Below are positions 54,880 through 64,000 of a DNA stretch of 64,000 nt, in pieces. The stretch spans positions 15,234,721-15,298,720 of the forward strand of contig NC_135571.1 of NCBI RefSeq assembly GCF_964340395.1. Reading direction: 5' to 3'. The notes under the pieces were generated by a model that made no database searches, had not been told where the DNA came from, and was given only the letters and a program-made list of their open reading frames with translations. Position numbers and translations under genes: made by a program. The first letter of the stretch is position 1, and each line of letters starts with the position of its first letter. Source of the stretch: Glandiceps talaboti (taxonomy: Eukaryota > Hemichordata > Enteropneusta > Spengelidae).

Positions 54880-55187
54880 TGCTGGAAGAATGTTTTGACT
54901 TTCAAGTTTTGTCCTGATAAGCGACATGCCAGCAATATCATTTTTGGAAATAGTGGATGTGGTTTGTGATCCTTCACTGCTGGATTTATCAGTAAAGTTC
55001 GCGTTCTTGGAAGTACTAATGGTGATGCAGTCAGGAGACGCATTGCCTTTGCAAACCAACTCTGTGTTGGCCAGAATGGGATTATGAGGATCCCATCCGC
55101 CATTTCCAACTCCATCTTCTGTAGTACTTTTCCAATTACACTAAATGGAGGAAAAGCATAAAAGAAATCATTAGACCATGCTATTTA
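54880..55187 (-). pseudogene. DIRS-like RT/RNase H C-terminal remnant
   Basis: Includes NDFFYAFPPFSVIGKVLQKM followed by DGILIIPFWPTQSWFAKAM, the conserved end of DIRS RT/RNase H. The catalytic RT core that should lie between Gag and this block is absent, so the element carries a large internal deletion here. Confidence 0.7.
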
Positions 55188-56027
55188 TCAGGAACCTTGA
55201 CCCAAAAATGCCAGGGCATCTGTGAGTTGTTTTACTAGCTTTGAAGCTTCAACTGTTACCTTTGGTTTCTTTGCTTTCAGCAAATCATCAGTCATTGTCA
55301 GTATGGGGATCATTGCTTTCACCATACATTTTTGTACTGATTGCAACTTTATGTCCCTTGATCTGGTTTCCGGTTTTACCTTATACCATATTTCTTCATT
55401 AACTTTAGCAACTAACACTTTATCACAGTTTTCTGGAGCATAATATTGTTTAAATTTGTCTTTTAGAGTATCTTTGTCAAGTGGCATCGCCATCATTTTA
55501 TTAGCAATATCGGCTAACTTAGAGCCAATCGGAGGCCCGGATTTTTTCTCTTCAAGGTCAAATTCCTGAGCCAGGTCACTCAACCAGTCATCGCTCGCCT
55601 GTTCAGGCTGTATGGGATTACGATTATCAATCTCATTATCCATACTTACGTCTTCGTGTGACTCCTGTGAACTCTGATTTAATTCAGAGTCAATCAAGCT
55701 CGAGATCGCTCGATCAATGTCATTGACTTTGTCATGAGCATTACGAGTCTCTGGTGGCAAAGGTAACACTTACGGTTCGCCATCTAAATCGATCAACGAG
55801 TTAGAAAATCGTATAACTTCTTGTGGATCCCCACTTATAGGTATTCTCAGGCGTTTACGTCCAGATTTTCTGTCAAGATTTTCCAATTCGGACTCAGTGG
55901 AACGCTTCCGGTTCATATCCGCAACGGCATCTGTCAATGCATGCCACATGGTGTCTGACATAGCATTTGCAAAAGTCTGCATCGATTGTTGTTGCATCAC
56001 TGCAAACTGACCTAACACTGCACTCAA
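55188..56027 (-). pseudogene. DIRS-like gag remnant
   Basis: Two pieces in the same frame are separated by one TAA at 55770-55772: an N-terminal 85 residues (AVMQQQSMQTFANAMSDTMW, then a basic RKSGRKRLRIPI) and a further 193 residues (DWLSDLAQEFDLEEKKSGPP, IANKMMAMPLDKDTLKDKF, IWYKVKPETRSRD). The second block is typical of animal DIRS Gag. The frame ends at 55188, right before the RT/RNase H remnant. Confidence 0.65.
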
Positions 56028-56110
56028 ATCTTGAGACTGCGGTCAATATTCCCCAATCAAGTTTGTTGGCGGTTTATCCACTGCATGCCATGGGGGTTAC
56101 ATCTTGAACA

Positions 56111-56854
56111 TTTCCCGATGGATTGCGATTCACTTTGTCCCATTTTCAACTCGTGCCATTTCAACTCGCCCCAATTTCAACTCGCCCCATTTTCAACTCG
56201 CCTCATTTGTAACTCGTCCCATTTTCAACTCGCCCCAACAACACTAGGAAATGTTTAGAAATCTAAACGTTACATGGACTCCAAGTGCGGGGACTGAAAA
56301 ATTTACATGATTTTACCTACGTAGCCAGTTGAAGCGTAGCAAATGTAACATTTCGTAGCAGAAAGTGGTGTGGGTTTTGGCTAAGTGTTTGCTAGATCTA
56401 GAACTTATACTAGCACAACAACTTTCCTCAGTCATGAAATATCACTTTTCACACTTTTAAGACTTAATGTTTACAATCCAAATAAGAAATAATAATGATA
56501 ATAACCATGGAGAATATTAGTGACTGACATGCTTACGACTTCCGCGCGTACGGGTTTTGGAGACGTGTCTCTTCTCCCTAGTTACTTTAACGCAACTAAG
56601 TATTGTAGTATGTGTTTACAGTGCAAGTGGTACTTCATTAGTGGAATACGAGATACCACATACCCTCCAAACTGAGTAGTACTAGCTTCGATTTCATATA
56701 TGCACAGGTAAATTATATTGTAAAGAGTTGGGGACGAGTTGAAAATGGGGCGAGTTGAAATTGGGGCGAGTTGAAAATTGGGCGAGTTGTGTGGGACGAG
56801 TTGAAATGGGACGAGTTGAAATTGGGACGAGTTGATCCGTCACCTTTCCTGATG
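56111..56854. mobile_element. Non-autonomous Mutator-like TIR element, copy B (56120-56844)
   Basis: Starts GGATTGCGATTCACTTTGTC and ends GAGTTGATCCGTCACC. The left arm repeats CAACTCGCCCCATTTT-like words and the right arm their complement. The flanks TTTCCCGAT (56111-56119) and TTTCCTGAT (56845-56853) give a 9-bp duplication with one mismatch. The interior matches copy A in several blocks (GATTTTA, GTAGCA, GGTGTGGGTTTTGGCTA). No transposase. Confidence 0.8.
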
Positions 56855-56869
56855 CACTGTTTGGTATTT

Positions 56870-56995
56870 ACAGGTGAACACAGTAATTGGAAAGTACTAA
56901 AAGAGAGGTGAACACAGTAATTGGAAAGTATTAAATGGGAGGCAAACACAGTAATTGGAAAGTACTAAAAGGGAGGTGAACATTGGAAAGTACAT
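56870..56995. repeat. ~38-bp tandem repeat, about four copies
   Basis: Units GAGGTGAACACAGTAATTGG plus AAAGTACTAAAAG; the last is shortened. Confidence 0.85.
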
Positions 56996-57126
56996 GAAAT
57001 AGAGATCTAGCTTAGTATGTCAAGGTTAAACATGTGAAGTGTCACACCCATGCAACATTGTATGTACTCAGTTTAAGTCTTGTACATGGAGACATCAAAA
57101 CCCAGAACTATTTATTGCCTTTGTAC

Positions 57127-57462
57127 ATTGAGCTCTGTGGTTTGTGTTCACTGCATATACATGTAAGTAAAACCATTGAACTCTGTGGTTTGTGTTCACT
57201 TCATATACATGTAAGTAAAACCATTGAACTCTGTGGTTTGTGTTCACTGCATATACATGTAAGTAAAACCATTGAACTCTGTGGTTTGTGTTCACTTCAT
57301 ATACATGTAAGTAAAACCATTGAACTCTGTGGTTTGTGTTCACTTCATATACATGTAAGTAAAACCATTGAACTCTGTGGTTTGTGTTCACTTCATATAC
57401 ATGTAAGTAAAACCATTGAACTCTGTGGTTTGTGTTCACTTCATATACAATGTAAGTTAACC
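57127..57462. repeat. 48-bp tandem repeat, seven copies
   Basis: Units ATTGAACTCTGTGGTTTGTG plus TTCACTTCATATACATGTAA and GTAAAACC. Both strands stay open (a 16-residue repeat) because 48 is a multiple of three. Each unit contains ATGTAAGTAAA, a donor-like word. No coding evidence. Confidence 0.95.
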
Positions 57463-58573
57463 ACTGCATGTACTTGTCATGTTTTGTATACTGTACTTTA
57501 TAATTACACGAAAACGGATTCAGCTAATTACATTAATTAAATTACAACTAAAATGATGTAGGTTTGGTGTTTCACTTATGTGACATGACATTTAATACAC
57601 ACCCTCAGACAACTTCTAATGCAAAAGAAACAATTGCATAGGTGCCATGAACAGTGGGGATGTAGAAGTACATGTAGTCAAATTAAAATGTTGATTATCA
57701 GTCAGAAAATAAACAATTGCAATGAATAGGCTATTTTTCATCTCATTCATTAATTAGTAAAAATGTCATAACATTGTTAAAAATAAAGATATTGACTCCA
57801 TAGTTTTACAGTTTGTTCTTATATATTCAATATATCAACAAAAACATTAACATTTTGTTTATTAATGTTATGATGAAATTTGATTCATTATAATACAGTC
57901 ACATTTTTCAATTTTTAGAAGGTAGTTATTTTTTTTCAGGGTTTGTTTTTCACCACTGTCATCATAAAAAAATTGTCAAATTTGAATTGTTTAACTTTGC
58001 TGAAATTTAATTCCATTTGGTTGCTATTATCTGTCAAAATTGCAATTTTTGTAAACCTGTATCCCATTTACAATGAAACAGTATTTCCTGGCCGTTCAAC
58101 TGTTGGGATATTCCAACCATGCGTTTCTTGTCCTTCACCTATGGCCTTGACCTAATTTATCCTATAAAGGAAACCCAAATTCCCTGCTTGTATAATAAAC
58201 AAATATAAAATGATTAAGAAAATAAGCTCGAAACAGTGAAAAACAAGAAATGCTGTTTTTTTGGTACTTCACAAACAGTCCATATATGTAGGAATGCTAG
58301 TTGAAAGCATGGCTGTGGATTAGTTTGTTTGAACCCTCTAGCATGCATGGTAATTGTCATATGGTTCAAGTCCACCTTCAGACTACTGTAGAGATGATCT
58401 TAAGTAATACATGATGTACCGCAAAACTTACTTACTATTTCAAAGCTAGGGAGACAACAACAAACCATGTGTATTGGGCATACGTAGTGTTCTATACATT
58501 CTGTGTGTAGCCTCGATTACTCAGCTGATCATCCCTGCTCTAAGCAAAGCCATCGCCGCATATCGCCAGAAAT
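57463..58573. other. Intergenic, no gene seen
   Basis: AT-rich unique sequence. Frames under 75 codons with no features. Confidence 0.45.
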
Positions 58574-58684
58574 ATGGCTAATTTGAAGATGCAGAAACCA
58601 AAAATAGGAATAAGAAAGGCCAAGCTTCGTTACAAGGCCTTGTCAGACGCTGGTATAAAGGCTAGGGAAGAGTATAAAGGCTAG
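58574..58684 (+). CDS. Small basic ORF (36 residues), doubtful
   Basis: ATG to TAG; 36 residues with many Lys and Arg (MANLKMQKPKIGIRKAKLRY and on). The 3' end lies in a short direct repeat (GTATAAAGGCTAGGGAAGAG twice). Local GC is higher than the flanks. No family is recognised, and chance is a fair explanation. Confidence 0.2.
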   Translation: MANLKMQKPKIGIRKAKLRYKALSDAGIKAREEYKG

Positions 58685-61390
58685 TATAAAGGCTAGGGAA
58701 GAGTACATGGAGTCGCAAGACAGAGTTACGGCGACAAGGTTAGAGCGAGGTTAGACATTGCCCAGTAACCCACATAGTGCAGCCAGCTGTCTACAAGTCT
58801 ACGGTCTAAGAGTGTGGAGACTGCGATGCCGACAGACGGTTTATACAAGAAGTAGAAGAAACAGCGGGTACACAACCAGTCAATGAAGACACAAAATGTA
58901 CATGTACCCCTATGGACTACAGAGAAAACATAACTTTCATTTGACTAGACCTGTCATCCTAATATTCAATCATACTGCAGTGTGTCAACCAACAGTTGTG
59001 GCAGTAGTGTCGGATTTTCTCGTGGAACATCTGTCATAGCATAGTGGTTAAGTTTTATAATCAAGGTCAAACTTCAGTTAATAATATGAAAACATTGAAC
59101 TTGAAACTAAAGAGGGTGAAATCCTATTATTTAAAGGAATTTATAAGTAGCCAGATATAAACAGTGAACTTAGAACCACAGGGGGCAGCGAGCATGTAAT
59201 TGATTGATGGATTGATCAATCGATCAATCGATCGATTGATTTATTGATTGATTTATTATTTAGTTGGATGATTGATCGATTGAATAATCAGTTTTTGTGG
59301 TGCAATATAACTTATTTTGTGTGTGATATTAATCAATTCACTCATTCAGTTTTAAAACTATTTCTTTTTCTTTCCCTGGTTACTTTGCTCTCAGCTATAT
59401 CTCGGACCACTAGCAGTCTGAGGCTGTATGTAATTCTCTCTTTTCTTTATTGACTAAATAAATACGCCTTGTCCATTCTTCTCCTCTTATCTAAATTAAA
59501 ACATTCCTAATCTTATAATTGGTGAGAGATCACTTTACTTTAACAGTTTGCTTTATCTCTCATCTGCTGGGAGATTATCACACTGGATAAACATTCAATC
59601 ATGCATAAACTAGTAAGGAAGAGAAAAGGGATGTAACTCCAAACCATCGTGGATTGCATAAACATGATTCTGGAGTAGTTTTACAATGAATTACCAAATA
59701 AGTTCTATGGTAAGTCTTCCATAGGTATGATAAGTAATACTGACAATGTAAAGGTCGATCGAACATATAGTTTGCATTATATTGCCGACTATTGTTTGTG
59801 TGACTGGATGGTCAGACCATCACCGTAAGACCGGAAGACGGAAGTACAAACCTTTGACCCACACAGAGGCGTTCGCTTTGTTTATCGTAAACATATTTGC
59901 ATACAATTCCCGATATTCTTGGGTGCTATGACATGACCAGGGCCAGGGTGCTCAAACAGAGGATATTATTTACCATATTGATAGTATGCTATCGGCTTTG
60001 ACTTCTCTGCAAGTTGGGGAAACGGCCGAGTCATTTTAAAACTGACGCACTAGAAACGAAATTCGTTCGTTTAACTCCTTTTCCATGGACCAAACTTCAC
60101 CAAAGGGGAAAAATGAACGACCTAGCTGTCCTACACAATACACAATATGTAGCTACAATGTATGTAGGTTCATGTGATTGCTTTTATCCAATAACGTGTA
60201 AAGGGCTTGAGCACATATGATTTATTGGAAATTGGGTAGGATATAATTGACATGTGTTCTGTAAGTTTTAGCAGATTTGGTTTGAAAGCTAAGAGAGCTC
60301 AATAAAGCTACATCTTCTCTGAGAAGTTCTGTGTAATATAAGTGTTCATGTATAGTACTAGTAGTGCTTTGTCAACAGTGTTGGAGATAGTGAGATCCAA
60401 GTAGCATTCTAGTGAGAATCTACCGAAGAGTCGAAGGTGATTTGTTACAATGTCCACAAAATGAAAGCGTGCATGACAAGTCAGAAAATATACTTCTGTG
60501 AATTTTTCAATGTATGGAAATATTTATGTCTACAGTAGATTTTCCTTACTGACTTATATCATGTTACAGTTATTATTGTATGTCTATTTATTTTTTTTTT
60601 GTAAAACCATCACTCTATATCGGTATCGTGTAAAACCATTGCTAGAAGAAGCCATATCCAGAATAATTATGTACAGTAATAAATTTCAGAACACTCTTAG
60701 TCTTCTCTCAGTCATTGAGCAAGCAAGTGAATGAGATAATGAGTAAGTTTATTGTAGTGTTGAAAAAGTATCCTGTATACGTTTTATCACCAATAATGTA
60801 TGGAATTCAAAATGAAATAACAAACATGACATTTCCACTACAACAGAGTAGAAAGCAATGGCACAACTGAATGCAACAATACGATGGGGTGGGATCCAAA
60901 TATTTTATCAACTCACTTGTCTGGTTGTATTATATATGATCAATGATTTATTAACAAAAGTCAAAACTATCTTATAAATACACAAAAAAATATTTTATTT
61001 ATGAAATTATAAGTCCCTGTGAAGACATAGTAATTCAGATAAGTTGGGAATCTTTTACTAGTATATTGGCGTCGGTATCTAGCTACTCAGTGCACTGTCC
61101 GTCGACCACTTTTGTACCTCATTTCATTTTGGCTTGATCCTGTCAAAAAAAAAAGAATAATGTTTAGGCTACTTTCTCGCCCACGCATGACATCAATAAC
61201 TTACTCAGCATAGGTGAGTGCACATCAGGAAAAAATGCACCGACTATCTAATCGACTAGTCCTTGCTACTAGTACTTGGCGACAATACGTGACATCAATG
61301 ATGGTGATACACATGTACGCATGGATAGGATAGGAAAGTGAGAAACACATCTAAATCAAAGGTTGAATGATATATTCATTTATTTTAACG
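58685..61390. other. Intergenic, no gene seen
   Basis: About 2.7 kb of mostly unique sequence. A (GATT)/(GATC) low-complexity patch lies at 59202-59265. Short frames such as 60498-60734 have no recognisable features. Confidence 0.45.
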
Positions 61391-64000
61391 TGCAGTTATT
61401 GTAGTAATGCAGTATAGTTATTGTAGTAATGCAGTACAGTTAGTGTAGTAATGCAGTACAGTTAGTGTAGTAATGCAGTACAGTTAGTGCAGTAATGCAG
61501 TACAGTTAGTGTAGTAATGCAGTACAGTTAGTATAGTAATGCAGTACAGTTAGTGTAGTAATGCAGTACAGTTAGTGTAGTAATGCAGTACAGTTAGTGT
61601 AGTAATGCAGTACAGTTAGTGCAGTAATGCAGTACAGTTAGTGTAGTAATGCAGTACAGTTAGTGCAGTAATGCAGTACAGTTAGTGTAGTAATGCAGTA
61701 CAGTTAGTGTAGTAATGCAGTACAGTTAGTGTAGTAATGCAGTACAGTTAGTATAGTAATGCAGTACAGTTAGTGTAGTAATGCAGTACAGTTATTGTAG
61801 TAATGCAGTATAGTTATTGTAGTAATGCAGTACAGTTAGTGCAGTAATGCAGTACAGTTAGTGTAGTAATGCAGTACAGTTAGTGCAGTAATGCAGTACA
61901 GTTAGTGTAGTAATGCAGTTCTGTTAGTGTAGTAATGCAGTACAGTTAGTGTAGTAATGCAGTTCAGTTAGTGTAGTAATGCAGTATAGTTATTGTAGTA
62001 ATGCAGTACAGTTAGTGCAGTAATGCAGTACAGTTAGTGCAGTAATGCAGTACAGTTAGTGCAGTAATGCAGTACAGTTAGTGTAGTAATGCAGTACAGT
62101 TAGTGTAGTAATGCAGTACAGTTAGTATAGTAATGCAGTACAGTTAGTGTAGTAATGCAGTACAGTTAGTGTAGTAATGCAGTACAGTTAGTGTAGTAAT
62201 GCAGTTCTGTTAGTGCAGTAATGCAGTACAGTTAGTGCAGTAATGCAGTACAGTTAGTGTAGTAATGCAGTACAGTTAGTGTAGTAATGCAGTACAGTTA
62301 GTATAGTAATGCAGTACAGTTAGTGTAGTAATGCAGTACAGTTATTGTAGTAATGCAGTATAGTTATTGTAGTAATGCAGTACAGTTAGTGCAGTAATGC
62401 AGTACAGTTAGTGTAGTAATGCAGTACAGTTAGTGCAGTAATGCAGTACAGTTAGTGTAGTAATGCAGTTCTGTTAGTGTAGTAATGCAGTACAGTTAGT
62501 GTAGTAATGCAGTTCAGTTAGTGTAGTAATGCAGTATAGTTATTGTAGTAATGCAGTACAGTTAGTGCAGTAATGCAGTACAGTTAGTGCAGTAATGCAG
62601 TACAGTTAGTGTAGTAATGCAGTACAGTTAGTGCAGTAATGCAGTACAGTTATTGTAGTAATGCAGTTCTGTTAGTGTAGTAATGCAGTTCTGTTAGTAT
62701 AGTAATGCAGTACAGTTATTGTAGTAATGCAGTACTGTTAGTGTAGTAATGCAGTTCTGTTAGTGTAGTAATGCAGTACAGTTAGTGCAGTAATGCAGTA
62801 CAGTTAGTGTAGTAATGCAGTACAGTTAGTGTAGTAATGCAGTTCTGTTAGTGTAGTAATGCAGTACAGTTAGTGTAGTAATGCAGTTCAGTTAGTGTAG
62901 TAATGCAGTATAGTTATTGTAGTAATGCAGTACAGTTAGTGCAGTAATGCAGTACAGTTAGTGTAGTAATGCAGTACAGTTAGTGCAGTAATGCAGTACA
63001 GTTAGTGCAGTAATGCAGTACAGTTAGTGCAGTAATGCAGTACAGTTAGTGCAGTAATGCAGTACAGTTAGTGTAGTAATGCAGTTCTGTTAGTGTAGTA
63101 ATGCAGTACAGTTAGTGCAGTAATGCAGTACAGTTAGTGCAGTAATGCAGTACAGTTAGTGCAGTAATGCAGTACAGTTAGTGCAGTAATGCAGTACAGT
63201 TATTGTAGTAATGCAGTACAGTTAGTGCAGTAATGCAGTACAGTTAGTGCAGTAATGCAGTACAGTTAGTGCAGTAATGCAGTACAGTTATTGTAGTAAT
63301 GCAGTACAGTTAGTGCAGTAATGCAGTACAGTTAGTGTAGTAATGCAGTACAGTTATTGTAGTAATGCAGTACAGTTAGTGCAGTAATGCAGTACAGTTA
63401 GTGCAGTAATGCAGTACAGTTAGTGTAGTAATGCAGTTCTGTTAGTATAGTAATGCAGTACAGTTAGTGTAGTAATGCAGTTCTGTTAGTGTAGTAATGC
63501 AGTATAGTTAGTGCAGTAATGCAGTACAGTTAGTGTAGTAATGCAGTTCAGTTAGTGTAGTAATGCAGTTCAGTTAGTGTAGTAATGCAGTTCAGTTAGT
63601 GTAGTAATGCAGTTCAGTTAGTGTAGTAATGCAGTACAGTTAGTGTAGTAATGCAGTACAGTTAGTGTAGTAATGCAGTTCTGTTAGTGTAGTAATGCAG
63701 TTCAGTTAGTGTAGTAGTGCAGTACTGTTAGTGTAGTAATGCAGTACAGTTAGTGTAGTAATGCAGTTCTGTTAGTGTAGTAATGCAGTTCTGTTAGTGT
63801 AGTAATGCAGTATAGTTAGTGCAGTAATGCAGTACAGTTAGTGTAGTAATGCAGTTCAGTTAGTGTAGTAATGCAGTTCAGTTAGTGTAGTAGTGCAGTA
63901 CAGTTAGTGTAGTAATGCAGTACAGTTAGTGTAGTAGTGCAGTTTAGTTAGTGTAGTAACTTTTAACTTGCAGTTAGTGTAGTAATGCATGTAGTAATGC
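61391..64000. repeat. 22-bp satellite, about 118 copies, cut by window end
   Basis: Units GTGTAGTAATGCAGTACAGTTA (22 bp, given here as GTGTAGTAATGC + AGTACAGTTA) run to the window end, with a disturbed patch at 63955-63985. Variants GTGCAG, ATTGTAG, GTATAG, TTCTG, TTCAG and TATAG form recognisable strings. A ~370-bp stretch is repeated at an offset of 550 bp (25 units). Confidence 0.97.

Larger units (their letters stand above)
53700..56060 (-). mobile_element. Decayed, internally deleted DIRS-like (tyrosine-recombinase) retrotransposon
   Basis: On the minus strand the order is Gag, the last part of RT/RNase H, then a tyrosine recombinase. This is the DIRS plan with most of RT removed. Stops and a frameshift break the frames. 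The terminal repeats could not be identified, so the outer limits are approximate. A Mutator-like element begins just beyond its 5' side. Confidence 0.75.

Noticed and set aside
54814-55059. Separate small gene within the DIRS remnant
   Set aside because: Its end (STKRQYEPYL) is the start of the broken tyrosine recombinase, so it belongs to that pseudogene.

Overview
This is a repeat-dominated piece of an animal nuclear genome. It is AT-rich, has a gene with a GT-AG intron, and carries animal-type protein families (a GSKIP orthologue, a USP-like protein) and animal transposons (Ty3/Gypsy, DIRS, a LINE, many small TIR elements). Abundant ACATGT-type words and long minisatellites resemble marine invertebrate genomes such as lancelets, hemichordates, molluscs or brachiopods. 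The species cannot be fixed from the sequence alone.

Layout: 1-1266 is a 36-bp satellite. 3453-6941 (minus) is an intronless-looking 1162-codon gene for a USP-fold protein whose catalytic positions look lost, with a long Gln/Ser tract, a five-times repeated short motif and two SUMO-type motifs. 7632-8837 is another 36-bp satellite. 13720-17526 (plus) is a two-exon GSKIP gene whose 3.4-kb intron is filled with inserted elements. 18.8-30.5 kb holds tandem repeats, a decayed coiled-coil reading frame and a dense group of non-autonomous TIR elements, several with target-site duplications (TSDs). 32.1-34.3 kb and 36.0-37.8 kb are minisatellites. 38028-45416 is a complete, very young Ty3/Gypsy element with identical 361-bp LTRs, inserted into a TATG microsatellite. 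45.6-47.2 kb is a LINE 3' fragment split by a TIR element. 47.75-50.63 kb is a 40-bp satellite. 53.7-56.1 kb is a decayed, internally deleted DIRS-like element (minus), followed by a Mutator-like TIR element. 57.1-57.5 kb is a 48-bp repeat. 61.4-64.0 kb is a 22-bp satellite that runs off the window.

The two host genes show no evident functional link. The most notable points are: a textbook -1 frameshift signal (slippery heptamer, short spacer, H-type pseudoknot) at the gag-pol junction of the Gypsy element; the USP-like pseudoprotease; and a family of three TIR elements with 9-bp TSDs whose ends are tandem arrays of a CGAGT-containing word. No tRNA, rRNA or CRISPR array was recognised, and no host promoter could be supported.
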